NCBI RefSeq assembly: GCF_001039275.2
Contig: NZ_CP030117.1
Span: forward strand, 476,001-540,000
Origin: Brevibacillus brevis
GTDB taxonomy: Bacteria > Bacillota > Bacilli > Brevibacillales > Brevibacillaceae
Direction of reading: 5' to 3'
Length of the DNA: 64,000 nt
Of the stretch, positions 42,887-52,026 are shown piece by piece (the stretch's first letter is position 1; each line of letters starts with the position of its first letter). The notes beneath the pieces are model-generated. The model was not told the origin of the DNA. It saw nothing but the letters and a program-made list of their open reading frames with translations, and searched no databases. The position numbers and the translations under genes are program-made.

Positions 42887-43643
42887 TCCAGAGGAGTTGA
42901 AGGAGCTCATCCACCTGTATGGTGAAACAAAAGATCCTGCGATACAGGAACAACTGGTGAGGGCCTATACTCCTCTTGTGGAATCGTTAGCGAAGAAGTT
43001 TGTTCGCGGACAAGTCATGTATGAAGACCTCGTGCAAGTCGGATTAATCGGCCTGCTTGCTTCCTTTCGTCGGTTCGACCCTAGCTTTGAGCGGACATTT
43101 GAGAGCTTTGCGATCCCGACCATTGTAGGGGAGATTAAGCGTTATATTCGGGACAAGACATGGAGTGTCTATGTTCCGCGCAGGGTTAAGGAGCTGAGCC
43201 CGAAGATCAAACGGGTGGTCGACGAGCTCACGATCAAGCTGCAGCGTTCTCCCCAAATTGCGGACATTGCCAACAGCCTCGGCGTTACAGAGGAAGCAAT
43301 TCTGGAAACGTTGGAGATGGGGCGCAGCTATCATTCTCTCTCTATGGACAGCGAGCTGGAAGCGGATCTGGATGGCAACACCATTTCTTTACTCGACCTA
43401 GTGGGGACGACAGAAGAGGGGTACGGAGCAGTCGAGCAGAATCTGATGCTGGAGCGGGCCCTGCAAATTTTGGATCACCGTGAAAAAGAAATTATTCAAT
43501 TAACTTTTTATCAAAATTTGAGTCAGAAACAAGCTGGGGACATCATGGGGATGTCGCAGATGCATATTTCCCGCCTTCAGCGCAGGGCGTTGGGCAAGCT
43601 GAGAGAAGCATTGAAAGTGGAACAGCTAGAAACCGTGACGTAG
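42855..43643 (+). CDS. sigB: General stress sigma factor SigB
   Basis: A 262-residue sigma-70 family group 3 factor. Region 2 (QLVRAYTPLVESLAKKF, VMYEDLVQVGLIGLLASFRRFDPS), region 3 and region 4 (REKEIIQLTFYQNLSQKQAGDIMGMSQMHISRLQRRAL, in part) are complete. The ATG at 42855 lies within rsbW. In B. subtilis rsbX follows sigB; here the next gene is tex. I did not find a convincing SigB-type promoter (GTTTAA-N-GGGTAT) ahead of rsbT or rsbV. Confidence 0.93.
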   Translation: MTGQSRKQKYSPEELKELIHLYGETKDPAIQEQLVRAYTPLVESLAKKFVRGQVMYEDLVQVGLIGLLASFRRFDPSFERTFESFAIPTIVGEIKRYIRDKTWSVYVPRRVKELSPKIKRVVDELTIKLQRSPQIADIANSLGVTEEAILETLEMGRSYHSLSMDSELEADLDGNTISLLDLVGTTEEGYGAVEQNLMLERALQILDHREKEIIQLTFYQNLSQKQAGDIMGMSQMHISRLQRRALGKLREALKVEQLETVT

Positions 43644-43670
43644 AGGGGCCAAGTGGCTCCTCTTTTTTCT
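43642..43670 (+). terminator. Terminator after sigB
   Basis: AGAGGGGCC pairs with GGCTCCTCT across AAGT, followed by six T. It starts within the sigB stop codon. Confidence 0.85.
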
Positions 43671-43740
43671 TCCCTTTTTCCAGTCCTTGTTAGCAAATGT
43701 GGTACAATAAACGACGAAGAATGAGCGCAGGAGGACAGGT

Positions 43741-45903
43741 ATGGAGCTTACGTTGATGATCCAGACAATCGCCCAAGATACGGGTGTCAAACCTCACCAG
43801 GTGGAGCGCACGGTTGCCCTTTTGGATGAAGGAAACACGGTTCCTTTTATTGCCCGCTACCGCAAAGAAATGACGGGGCAGCTAGATGAAACACAAATTC
43901 GAGCGATTGAGGAACGCGTTCGCTATTTACGCAACCTGTCAGTGCGGAAGGAAGAAGTCGTTCGGCTCATCGATGAGCAAGGCAAGCTGACGGACGAGCT
44001 GCGCACAGCAATTGAACGTGCGACAAAGCTCCAAGAGGTAGAGGACCTGTACCGCCCTTACCGCCAAAAACGCCGCACGCGTGCAACCATGGCCAAGGAG
44101 AAGGGACTAGAGCCGCTTGCCAACTACCTCATGAGCTTACCGAAAACGGGGAATCCGGAAGAAGAAGCAAAACTATACATCAACCCGGAAAAAGGCGTAG
44201 AGACGACTGAGCAAGCTCTGCAAGGAGCAATGGACATTGTGGCGGAAATTCTGTCTGATGACCCAGAAATTCGCCAGTGGGTCCGCCAGCGCTCGGTTCA
44301 AAAAGGATTGCTTCTGACGGAGCAGAAAGCCGAAGAAGCAGACGAGAAAAATGTATACCAAATGTATTACGCATATAGTGAGCCTCTGAAAAAGGTCGTT
44401 CCACATCGGGTACTGGCCATCAATCGGGGAGAGAACGAAGGTATTTTGAAGGTTTCTATTGAAGCGCCTGTCGCAGAGATTTTGGCTTGGATGCAAAAAC
44501 GCATACTTCCTCGTGATACCGTTGCCCGCGATCTGCTAACATTGACAGTCGAGGACGCGTATAAACGTCTGATAGCCCCTTCTATTGAACGAGAGGTGCG
44601 CGCTGAGCTGACAGAGGCAGCCGAGGAACGTGCTATTCACATCTTTGCAGAAAACCTGCGCAATTTGCTGCTTCAACCGCCTGTAAAAGGAAAAGTCGTA
44701 CTTGGGGTTGATCCGGCGTTTCGAACAGGCTGCAAGCTCGCCGTTGTAGACGAAACCGGCAAACTGCTGGAGGTTGCCGTCGTTTATCCGACCCCTCCGG
44801 CCAATAAAGTGGCTGAAGCTACAGTGAAAGTGAAGCAGTTGATCGAAACCTATGGAGTTACGGTTGTTGCGATTGGGAACGGTACAGCTTCGCGGGAGAC
44901 AGAACAGTTCATTGCCACGCTACTGAAAGAGCTGAAGCGAGAGGTAATGTACATCATCGTGAACGAGGCAGGTGCATCCGTGTATTCCGCATCTACCCTG
45001 GCCAAGGAAGAATTCCCGGACCTGGATGTAGCAGAGCGAAGTGCGGCCTCTATTGCACGTCGCTTGCAGGACCCGCTCGCTGAGTTGGTCAAAATCGATC
45101 CGAAGTCCGTCGGGGTCGGTCAGTACCAGCACGATGTTTCACAATCGAGGCTGGCAGACAGCCTACAGTTTGTGGTTGAGTCTGCCGTAAACCATGTCGG
45201 AGTAGATGTGAATACCGCTTCCCCTTCTCTATTGCAGTATGTATCAGGGATCAGCCGTCAAGTAGCAGGGAATATCGTGAAAAAACGGGACGAGATCGGG
45301 AAGTTCACGGAACGCTCCCAACTGAAGGCAGTTCCGCGCTTGGGTGCCAAAACGTATGAGCAGTGCATCGGGTTTCTCCGTGTGATGGATGGAGCGAATC
45401 CACTGGACAAAACACCGATTCACCCGGAATCGTACGATGCGACACACCAGTTATTGTCGATGCTGGGCATTAGCGCTCAGGAGATCGGCAGTGAGAACTG
45501 CAAGGAACGCGTGCAGTCTTTGGATGTAAAAGAGACCGCTGCGAAGCTCGGGATTGGTGAGCCTACGCTGCAAGACATTGTGGACAGCCTCTTGCGTCCT
45601 GGTCGCGACCCGCGTGACGAGCTGCCAAAACCACTCTTGCGAAGTGATGTCCTCCAGTTGTCTGATCTGAGTGTGGGCATGAAGCTGCAAGGGACTGTGC
45701 GCAACGTGGTCGACTTCGGAGCGTTTGTGGATATTGGTCTGAAAAACGACGGTCTCGTGCACATTTCCCGTTTGAAGAAGGGCTTTGTGAAACATCCACT
45801 TGAAGTGGTGACTGTTGGCGATATCGTAGATGTATGGGTAGTAGAAATTGACGAGAAACGTCAGCGTGTAGGGATGACCATGATCGCGCCAACGGAAGGA
45901 TAA
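43741..45903 (+). CDS. tex: RNA-binding transcription accessory protein Tex
   Basis: A 720-residue Tex/YdcI protein. Order: Tex N-terminal helical domain (FIARYRKEMTGQLDETQIR), YqgF-like RNase H fold (GVDPAFRTGCKLAVVDETG), helix-hairpin-helix region (KFTERSQLKAVPRLGAKTYEQCIGFLR in part) and a C-terminal S1 domain (LQGTVRNVVDFGAFVDIGLKNDGLVHIS in part). It binds nucleic acid and influences transcription. Start ATG after AGGAGG. It is convergent with cmpA, as in B. subtilis. Confidence 0.95.
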   Translation: MELTLMIQTIAQDTGVKPHQVERTVALLDEGNTVPFIARYRKEMTGQLDETQIRAIEERVRYLRNLSVRKEEVVRLIDEQGKLTDELRTAIERATKLQEVEDLYRPYRQKRRTRATMAKEKGLEPLANYLMSLPKTGNPEEEAKLYINPEKGVETTEQALQGAMDIVAEILSDDPEIRQWVRQRSVQKGLLLTEQKAEEADEKNVYQMYYAYSEPLKKVVPHRVLAINRGENEGILKVSIEAPVAEILAWMQKRILPRDTVARDLLTLTVEDAYKRLIAPSIEREVRAELTEAAEERAIHIFAENLRNLLLQPPVKGKVVLGVDPAFRTGCKLAVVDETGKLLEVAVVYPTPPANKVAEATVKVKQLIETYGVTVVAIGNGTASRETEQFIATLLKELKREVMYIIVNEAGASVYSASTLAKEEFPDLDVAERSAASIARRLQDPLAELVKIDPKSVGVGQYQHDVSQSRLADSLQFVVESAVNHVGVDVNTASPSLLQYVSGISRQVAGNIVKKRDEIGKFTERSQLKAVPRLGAKTYEQCIGFLRVMDGANPLDKTPIHPESYDATHQLLSMLGISAQEIGSENCKERVQSLDVKETAAKLGIGEPTLQDIVDSLLRPGRDPRDELPKPLLRSDVLQLSDLSVGMKLQGTVRNVVDFGAFVDIGLKNDGLVHISRLKKGFVKHPLEVVTVGDIVDVWVVEIDEKRQRVGMTMIAPTEG

Positions 45904-45911
45904 GAATGAAC

Positions 45912-45955
45912 TAAAAGGCGGCCTCCTGTCAGTCAGGGCGGCCGCCATTTTTTTC
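45912..45955. terminator. Terminator of tex, overlapping the cmpA 3' end
   Basis: GGCGGCC (45918-45924) pairs with GGCCGCC (45940-45946) region across a 15-base loop, followed by ATTTTTTT. The right arm and loop are also the last codons of the minus-strand cmpA gene. Confidence 0.8.
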
Positions 45956-46051
45956 TAAATATAAGAACCAGCAACTGTTGAGCACACGAATTTGGCGAAC
46001 GTCCTTTCCATTAAAGGCACGTTGCAACTGCCTGCGCATCCATTGTGGCAT
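45929..46051 (-). CDS. cmpA: Cortex morphogenetic protein CmpA
   Basis: A 40-residue protein beginning MPQWMRRQLQRAFNGKD and containing IRVLNSCWFLYLEK. This is the CmpA pattern (B. subtilis CmpA starts MPSWLKKQMQRAF and has LLNQCWFFY at the same place). CmpA is a SpoIVA-dependent quality-control adaptor that links coat and cortex assembly. The ATG is preceded by CCAGGAGGTACTTTC, a strong ribosome site. The C-terminus (NGGRPD) is longer than in B. subtilis and is coded by the tex terminator hairpin. The position next to tex and sprT is conserved. Confidence 0.9.
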   Translation of the reverse strand: MPQWMRRQLQRAFNGKDVRQIRVLNSCWFLYLEKNGGRPD

Positions 46052-46127
46052 GAAAGTACCTCCTGGAGAGATTCGTCTATAGGCAATGTATGCGCCGAGA
46101 CGAGCAGGAGGTGCCTACAATTTTCAT

Positions 46128-46466
46128 TTACTCTTCTTCTTCGTGCAAATATTCCAATTGGGCTTGCAGGGCACGAATCTCTGTCAATAAAGAGATGAGT
46201 GGATACTCTGTCTCTTGTAGGGCAGCGAAGCGGCGCTCCAGACCACTGACGTACTCCAGACCATCCACGATCGAAAGCTCGTTTCCTAACCGTTCCACAT
46301 CCGCACAGTCTGCCAGAACCGTAGGCAATTCTGGGCGCTCTGTGATCGTCAATTTGTCAATTTCCTTGTAAAGTCGTTTCAATAGAGCGATTAATTGATA
46401 CATATGCGTTTCGGGCAACGAGACAAACTGTAGTCCGTCACTGGACTGCAATAACAAATAGCGCAT
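46128..46466 (-). CDS. Acidic coiled-coil hypothetical protein
   Basis: A 112-residue soluble protein, mostly alpha-helical, with heptad-like leucines (LIALLKRLYKEIDKLTI, LISLLTEIRALQAQLEYL) and an acidic tail HEEEE. I do not recognise a family. The second of two close ATG codons is used because GGTGGAGGAG sits just before it. It is upstream of cmpA on the same strand, with 76 bases between, and divergent from sprT. Confidence 0.72.
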   Translation of the reverse strand: MRYLLLQSSDGLQFVSLPETHMYQLIALLKRLYKEIDKLTITERPELPTVLADCADVERLGNELSIVDGLEYVSGLERRFAALQETEYPLISLLTEIRALQAQLEYLHEEEE

Positions 46467-46595
46467 GAGCTCCTCCACCATTCTGTCTATCGTTTAAACG
46501 GTCACAACCATTTATTTGCACATAGTGTAGCCTATCTGTCTGGCACTTTTCAACTGGAACTGCTATGGTGAAAAGAAGGAAGCGGAGGAGATGAG

Positions 46596-47057
46596 ATGAC
46601 CGATTCGGAACTGCAAATGCTGGTAGAGCAGATATCCAGCGAATTTTTTGCCAAGCCCTTTCGCCATCAGGCCCGCTTTAACAGCAGATTGCGCACCACT
46701 GGCGGCAGGTACTTGCTGCGCTCGCATGACATTGAATTGAATCCGAAGCATTTGCAGGAGCATGGTGTGGAGGAATTGATTGCGATCATCAAGCATGAGC
46801 TTTGCCATTATCATTTGCACATAGAAAAGCGCGGGTATCGTCACGCTGATCTGGATTTTCAACTGCTTCTGCGTCAGGTGGGGGGAAGTCGATACTGCCA
46901 ACAGGTAGGAAACGGTCGGACAACCCTGCCATATCGATACGAGCTGGTATGCAAGGCATGTGGCATGAGCTACAAACGCAAACGAAAGATGAACCCGAGC
47001 CGTTATCGTTGCGGACGCTGCAAAGGAAAGCTGCTGCTGCACGAGCTAACGACGTAA
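46596..47057 (+). CDS. sprT: SprT-family zinc protein (YdcK)
   Basis: A 153-residue SprT-like protein. The metalloprotease motif appears as IIKHELCHYHLHIEKRGY (HExxH-like, with HELCH), and a C-terminal zinc ribbon has CKACGMSYKRKRKMNPSRYRCGRC. RBS GCGGAGGAG. Same location as ydcK in B. subtilis. The bacterial function is not settled; eukaryotic relatives digest DNA-protein crosslinks. Confidence 0.88.
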   Translation: MTDSELQMLVEQISSEFFAKPFRHQARFNSRLRTTGGRYLLRSHDIELNPKHLQEHGVEELIAIIKHELCHYHLHIEKRGYRHADLDFQLLLRQVGGSRYCQQVGNGRTTLPYRYELVCKACGMSYKRKRKMNPSRYRCGRCKGKLLLHELTT

Positions 47058-47155
47058 AGAATCAGAGGAGGTTGGCTTTCTTGCGCGTCTTTTGACAGCA
47101 GGGGTATAATGAACAGACGAAAAATGTTTTCCGCGAAGGAAAAGGAGCGTTTGAA

Positions 47156-48172
47156 GTGGCACACGACGAATTTTCCCTGATCCGGCAATGGACAAGTCGT
47201 TCTGCGGGGCAGGAAGGGAACGGTTTAACCGTCGGGATAGGGGATGATGCCGCTGTCTTCTCCCCAGCACCAGAAATGGAAGTCGTGGCCTGTTGCGATG
47301 CGATGGTGGAGACGGTTCATTTTTTGAAGAAAACGATGAATCCTAGTGATATCGGATATAAGGCTGTTATCAGCAATGTGAGCGACGTTGCAGCGATGGG
47401 CGGGGTTGCCCGGTACGCGCTTGTCAGTATCGCGGTAAGTCCGCAATGGACGCCTGACGAATGCCAGCAAATCTATGAAGGTATTTACGAGGCTTGTCTG
47501 GCATATGGAGTTCGTGTCATTGGTGGCGATACTGTTTCTGCGCCTGATGCCCTACACCTGAGTGTTACCGTTTTGGGTGAGGTGGAAAAAGGGCGTGCCA
47601 TTCGTCGTTCACAAGCAAAGCCTGGGCAGCTTGTTTTTGTTACAGGGCATGTCGGAACTTCTGCAGCAGGACTACATCTTCTCCTGCAAGGAGAGACTGC
47701 TGAAAGAGGTGTCTCTTTACCTTGGGAGACATTGATGAATGCCCATCAGCGTCCCGTTGCCCAAATAAAGGCGGGCAGACTGCTCTTGGAATCAGGGGCA
47801 TGCAGTGCGCTAAATGATGTAAGTGATGGGCTGGCGTCAGAGCTGTGGGAGATTGCCGAGGCGAGCGGCGTATCGATTTTGGTCGATGCTGCAATGGTAC
47901 CGATCCATGACGAAGTTCGGGAGTATGCACGGCACGTAGAGAAAGATCCGCTGGAATGGGCTTTTTATGGCGGTGAAGATTATCAATTGGTCGGAACGCT
48001 TGCGAAAAGTCACTATGAAGCCGTAAGCAAGCAATTTGCCGCTAGTGGTGTACCGTTTACTGTCATCGGTGAGGTGGTAGGAAAAACGCATGAGCCAGAA
48101 TTGATGCTTCAGCGCGATGATCAACAGCTCCCGTTACCCAAAGCGGGATTCAACCATTTTAGGAGTGGATGA
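47156..48172 (+). CDS. thiL: Thiamine-monophosphate kinase ThiL
   Basis: A 338-residue PurM-like ATP-dependent kinase that makes thiamine diphosphate. Motifs: GIGDDAAVF, DIGYKAVISNVSDVAAMGG, YGVRVIGGDTV and ALNDVSDGLASEL with FYGGEDYQLVGTL. The start is GTG about nine bases after AAAGGAG. First gene of thiL-tsaE-tsaB-rimI-tsaD; it overlaps tsaE by four bases (ATGA). Confidence 0.94.
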   Translation: MAHDEFSLIRQWTSRSAGQEGNGLTVGIGDDAAVFSPAPEMEVVACCDAMVETVHFLKKTMNPSDIGYKAVISNVSDVAAMGGVARYALVSIAVSPQWTPDECQQIYEGIYEACLAYGVRVIGGDTVSAPDALHLSVTVLGEVEKGRAIRRSQAKPGQLVFVTGHVGTSAAGLHLLLQGETAERGVSLPWETLMNAHQRPVAQIKAGRLLLESGACSALNDVSDGLASELWEIAEASGVSILVDAAMVPIHDEVREYARHVEKDPLEWAFYGGEDYQLVGTLAKSHYEAVSKQFAASGVPFTVIGEVVGKTHEPELMLQRDDQQLPLPKAGFNHFRSG

Positions 48173-48648
48173 AAGAGATGAGCTATACATGGAGGCTCAC
48201 GGGAGCGCAGGAGACGCAGCGCTTTGCCGAGCAACTGGCAGGTCTGCTTGAACCAGGTGACTTCCTCGCGATGGAGGGTGATCTGGGAGCGGGCAAGACG
48301 ACTTTTACCCAGGGGTTGGCCAAAGGACTAGGAGTCCGACAAGTAGTGAACAGTCCGACCTTTACTATCATAAAAGAATATCAGGGGCGCTTGCCGCTTT
48401 ATCATATGGATGTCTACCGGGTAGGCGATGATCCAGACTCTCTTGGTCTGGACGATTACTTTTTTGGAGAAGGTGTCTGTGTCGTAGAGTGGGCCTCTTT
48501 GATCGAGGATGTCCTGCCGACAGATCGGATGACCGTCTTCCTGCGTAGAGAAGGGGAGGAACAGCGGATGATCGAGCTGGTTCCTCAAGGGAATCGTTAT
48601 GTGAAATTGTGTGAGGAGTTTGATTTTGATGCGCGTACTGGCGATTGA
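48169..48648 (+). CDS. tsaE: tRNA t6A biosynthesis ATPase TsaE
   Basis: A 159-residue P-loop protein (GDLGAGKTTFTQGLAKGLG, then VNSPTFTIIKEY and HMDVYRV) that works with TsaB and TsaD in making t6A37 on ANN-reading tRNAs. Start ATG overlaps the thiL stop. It overlaps tsaB by 20 bases. Confidence 0.94.
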   Translation: MKEMSYTWRLTGAQETQRFAEQLAGLLEPGDFLAMEGDLGAGKTTFTQGLAKGLGVRQVVNSPTFTIIKEYQGRLPLYHMDVYRVGDDPDSLGLDDYFFGEGVCVVEWASLIEDVLPTDRMTVFLRREGEEQRMIELVPQGNRYVKLCEEFDFDARTGD

Positions 48649-49351
48649 TACATCGAATCTGGTGCTAAGTGTAGCTGTGGTAGAGGAAGAGCGGGTCTTG
48701 GCAGAAATGACGACGAACCAGCAAAAAAACCATTCCGTGCGTCTGATGGACTGTGTCAGTGAACTGCTCGATGCAACAGGAACAGCGCCAGAGGATCTCA
48801 GTGGTTTCGGGGTGGCAAACGGACCGGGCTCCTATACAGGTGTAAGAATCGGCGTTGCCTCTGCGAAAAGCATGGCTTGGTCACTGAATGTGCCAGTCAT
48901 CGGTGTATCCAGTCTGGAGGTAATCGCCATGAATGGAACAGGCTTCTCTGGATTGATTGTACCGCTGTTCGATGCGCGCAGAGGTCAAGTGTATACCGGC
49001 TGTTATCGTTCCGATGGCATGGAGGCGGTACGAGCGCAGTCCACAGAACAAATCATCCTGTTGCGAGAATGGCTGCCACTGTTGCGAGACCTGGCGCAAG
49101 GAGAGCCGATCTTGTTCTTGGGTGAAGATGTAAGGCTGCATCGGGAGACGATTGTGCAAGAGCTCGGGAATCAGGCGCAATTTGCTTCTCCAGCGTTCAA
49201 TCACCCGCGTGCTGCCCATATCGGCTATGTGGCACTGCGCAAGCTACAAGACGGCACAAATGCGCATGAACTGGTTCCGGAGTATTTGCAACTGGCAGAA
49301 GCAGAAGCGAAGTGGCTTGCCCAAAAGCAGGCGGGGGCCGTAAAGGAGTAA
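48629..49351 (+). CDS. tsaB: tRNA t6A biosynthesis protein TsaB
   Basis: A 240-residue ASKHA-fold partner of TsaD with VLAIDTSNLVLSVAVV at the start, GFGVANGPGSYTGVRIGVASAK and VPLFDARRGQVYTGCYR. The ATG at 48629 has TGAGGAG ten bases before it; an in-frame extension to 48611 is not needed. Confidence 0.93.
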   Translation: MRVLAIDTSNLVLSVAVVEEERVLAEMTTNQQKNHSVRLMDCVSELLDATGTAPEDLSGFGVANGPGSYTGVRIGVASAKSMAWSLNVPVIGVSSLEVIAMNGTGFSGLIVPLFDARRGQVYTGCYRSDGMEAVRAQSTEQIILLREWLPLLRDLAQGEPILFLGEDVRLHRETIVQELGNQAQFASPAFNHPRAAHIGYVALRKLQDGTNAHELVPEYLQLAEAEAKWLAQKQAGAVKE

Positions 49352-49355
49352 AAGC

Positions 49356-49811
49356 ATGAGTCAACCAATCGATTTGGAATATCGTTATATGACGATGCAG
49401 GACGTTGGGGCTGTGGCAGAGCTGGAGCGCTTGGCTTTTACAACTCCATGGCCGCATGATGCATTTGTCAACGAGCTGACGAGAAATCCAAATGCACGCT
49501 ATGTAGTCGTCGTTCACCAAAATCGGGTTATCGCTTATTGCGGCATGTGGATCGTGATCGATGAGGCACATATTACAAATATCGCTGTCCATCCACTATA
49601 TCGAGGAAAAAAGGTTGGATTGGCACTGATGATCAAAATGATGGGTGTTGCCAAGATGCAGGGTGCCCATAGCATGACGCTGGAAGTTCGACCTTCGAAC
49701 ACAGTCGCACGAAACATGTATATCAAGCTCGGCTTTAAAGAGCATGGGCGGCGCAAGGGATATTATTCGGATAACAATGAGGACGCAATCATTATGTGGG
49801 TGACATTGTAA
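49356..49811 (+). CDS. rimI: Ribosomal-protein-alanine N-acetyltransferase RimI
   Basis: A 151-residue GNAT acetyltransferase. The acetyl-CoA loop [17 protein letters not shown] and the C-terminal [29 protein letters not shown] (in part) mark RimI, which acetylates the N-terminus of S18 in E. coli. Its stop overlaps the tsaD ATG by one base. Grouping with tsaB and tsaD is common in bacteria. Confidence 0.92.
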   Translation: MSQPIDLEYRYMTMQDVGAVAELERLAFTTPWPHDAFVNELTRNPNARYVVVVHQNRVIAYCGMWIVIDEAHITNIAVHPLYRGKKVGLALMIKMMGVAKMQGAHSMTLEVRPSNTVARNMYIKLGFKEHGRRKGYYSDNNEDAIIMWVTL

Positions 49812-50893
49812 TGAACAAGACGTATACGTCGCGCTACGAGAAGCGCATACAACAAAAATACGAAGCACATAGGGAATCAGGTGCTCCTACTTATATTTTA
49901 GGAATTGAAACGAGCTGCGACGAGACATCGGCTGCTGTCATCCGTGATGGTCGAGAGGTGCTGTCGAACGTCATCGCTTCCCAAGCCGATATCCATAAAA
50001 GGTTTGGTGGGGTCGTGCCGGAGGTGGCTTCTCGCAGACATGTAGAGAATATTACGCTTACCATCGAAGAGGCACTGACCGAGGCCGGGAAAACGCTGGA
50101 TGACATCCAGGCAATTGCGGTGACGTACGGGCCTGGGCTTGTCGGAGCCCTGTTAGTTGGTGTGGCAGCAGCAAAAGCCATTTCCATGGCCAGAGGCATC
50201 CCGCTAATTGGTGTCCATCATATCGCGGGTCATATTTACGCGAATCGTCTGGTGCAAGAAATGGAGTTTCCGCTGATCGCACTCGTCGTATCGGGCGGGC
50301 ATACGGAGCTTGTCTGGATGAAGGAGCACGGTCAGTTCGAGATTTTGGGGGAAACGCGAGATGACGCTGCAGGGGAAGCGTATGATAAGGTAGCACGAGC
50401 GCTGAACATGCCGTATCCAGGCGGACCTCATATTGATCGCCTTGCACATGAAGGGGAGGCAAATGTACCGCTCCCTCGTTCATGGCTGGAGCCAGACTCC
50501 TACGATTTCAGCTTCAGTGGCTTGAAGTCAGCGGTGCTCAATACCTTGCACAATGCTGCTCAGCGAGGAGAGACGATCGAACCGGCGAATTTGGCTGCGA
50601 GCTTCCAAGACTCTGTAACAGAAGTACTCGTAGAAAAGACGATTCGGGCAGCTCGTTCTCATGGAGCGAAGCAGGTATTGTTGGCTGGGGGCGTTGCAGC
50701 CAATCGTGGATTACGTGAGAGACTGCAAGCGAGGTGTAAGGCAGAAGGAATTCCGTTGGTGATTCCACCGTTCTCACTATGCACAGACAACGCTGCGATG
50801 ATTGCAGCAGCAGGCTTTATCAAATATGAAAAAGGACAGTTTGAAGGGCTCGATCTGAATGGCGTGCCAAGTTTGTCGCTTTCAGAGCAATAG
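49811..50893 (+). CDS. tsaD: tRNA t6A threonylcarbamoyl transferase TsaD (Gcp)
   Basis: A 360-residue TsaD/Kae1 protein that transfers the threonylcarbamoyl group to A37. Motifs: [30 protein letters not shown], the metal site [19 protein letters not shown] and [13 protein letters not shown]. The N-terminus has about 20 extra basic residues before the usual start. The ATG overlaps the rimI stop. Confidence 0.95.
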   Translation: MNKTYTSRYEKRIQQKYEAHRESGAPTYILGIETSCDETSAAVIRDGREVLSNVIASQADIHKRFGGVVPEVASRRHVENITLTIEEALTEAGKTLDDIQAIAVTYGPGLVGALLVGVAAAKAISMARGIPLIGVHHIAGHIYANRLVQEMEFPLIALVVSGGHTELVWMKEHGQFEILGETRDDAAGEAYDKVARALNMPYPGGPHIDRLAHEGEANVPLPRSWLEPDSYDFSFSGLKSAVLNTLHNAAQRGETIEPANLAASFQDSVTEVLVEKTIRAARSHGAKQVLLAGGVAANRGLRERLQARCKAEGIPLVIPPFSLCTDNAAMIAAAGFIKYEKGQFEGLDLNGVPSLSLSEQ

Positions 50894-50906
50894 ATGTAAA
50901 TGCAAG

Positions 50907-50941
50907 AAGGGACTATCCAAGCCGGATAGTCCCTTTCTTTT
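50907..50941 (+). terminator. Terminator after tsaD
   Basis: AAGGGACTATCC pairs with GGATAGTCCCTT across AAGCC, followed by TCTTTTTT. It closes the thiL-tsaD operon and may also serve the convergent gene ending at 50942. Confidence 0.88.
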
Positions 50942-51442
50942 TTACTTGCCGCCACGTACCTTTTCGAAAAAGGGTGCGGCTTTTTGGGGAAGTATCTCTT
51001 CAAACTGCTTTCGTTCCTCAGCAGTCAGCCGATCCTCGTGCATCACCCCGTTTTCATCGGTGATCTTTATTTTCAGATCCATGAGTTGCTTCATGATCGC
51101 CGAAAACTCCGCGTACTCTTCTTCAGTCAGCTTACTTTTTGCTTCCTGAAAGAATTTCTCGATTTCCTGATAATCCTCCTGTGTTCCACCACGCTCGATG
51201 ATGGTTTTCGATGACCCGAAGATTTGATCAGCTAAATAAGGTGTCGCCAGGGCCGCTGTTGGGATCAGGATAGCCACTGCTATGATTCCACTTATCAAAC
51301 GTTTTTTCATGGATAATCTCCCTTTCTTTTGCAAGAAGTCATTTTGATAGGAGAGGTACACACGACTCTCGATCTCGGGTGGGGTTTTCAACGATTCAGC
51401 ATATTGAAGAAGCTCATCGCGTAGTTGTTTGTCTATGGACAT
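50942..51442 (-). CDS. Probable membrane anti-sigma factor of the ECF pair
   Basis: A 166-residue protein with a cytoplasmic N-terminus (about 1-45), one membrane helix (RLISGIIAVAILIPTAALATP) and an extracytoplasmic helical, highly charged domain (EIEKFFQEAKSKLTEEEYAEFSAIMKQL in part). It overlaps the upstream ECF sigma gene by 29 bases, which is the usual layout of a sigma and its membrane anti-sigma. It lacks a classical zinc-binding HxxxCxxC. ATG after AGGAGGAG. The signal it senses is unknown. Confidence 0.8.
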   Translation of the reverse strand: MSIDKQLRDELLQYAESLKTPPEIESRVYLSYQNDFLQKKGRLSMKKRLISGIIAVAILIPTAALATPYLADQIFGSSKTIIERGGTQEDYQEIEKFFQEAKSKLTEEEYAEFSAIMKQLMDLKIKITDENGVMHEDRLTAEERKQFEEILPQKAAPFFEKVRGGK

Positions 51443-51995
51443 AAGAGTCTCCTCCTGTGAATTCGCAATGCTTGCGTAGCGCCTTCAGTGCCAGATGATG
51501 CCTGGATTTCACGGTACCCAGCGGGATTTGCAGCAACTCGGCGATTTCATCCAGAGCATAATCGTGAAAATAGCGCAGAATGACCACTACGCGTAGCTTG
51601 TACGAAAGTGTACGAACGACTCTGAGCAATTCGAGCTGTGTCTCTGATTGGATCACTGCGGAATCTGCCCAATCAAATTGCGCTTCGTACATAAGGCGGT
51701 TTCGTTCAAAGAGCCGTATTCTTCGCCAAGCCTTCCTTTTCCAGTCCTGCACCTGACGAACGGTGATCCCGTGAAGCCAAAATCGAAATGGCCGACTCTG
51801 ATCATAAGTGTGAAAAGAGCGCCACATACGAATATAGGTCTCGTTCGTGATGTCTTCGATGTCTTGCTTGTTGTAGACAAGAAAAGCGATCGTACGATGA
51901 ACATCGGTGTGCGTGGCTTGATAAACGACGCGAAAAGCTGCTTCGTCTCCCGTCAGCATTTTTTCCAGCCAAGGGAGTAACTCTTTATCATTCAT
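51414..51995 (-). CDS. ECF sigma factor
   Basis: A 193-residue extracytoplasmic-function sigma factor. Region 2 (AAFRVVYQATHTDVHRTIAFLVYNKQDIEDITNETYIRMW, in part) and region 4 (LRVVVILRYFHDYALDEIAELLQIPLGTVKSRHHLALKAL, in part) are clear. It is read together with the membrane anti-sigma gene that follows. A possible self-regulated promoter lies at 52027-52054. Confidence 0.92.
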   Translation of the reverse strand: MNDKELLPWLEKMLTGDEAAFRVVYQATHTDVHRTIAFLVYNKQDIEDITNETYIRMWRSFHTYDQSRPFRFWLHGITVRQVQDWKRKAWRRIRLFERNRLMYEAQFDWADSAVIQSETQLELLRVVRTLSYKLRVVVILRYFHDYALDEIAELLQIPLGTVKSRHHLALKALRKHCEFTGGDSYVHRQTTTR

Positions 51996-52026
51996 GGGGG
52001 CCCCTCCAGAACGTATTACACCCTTA

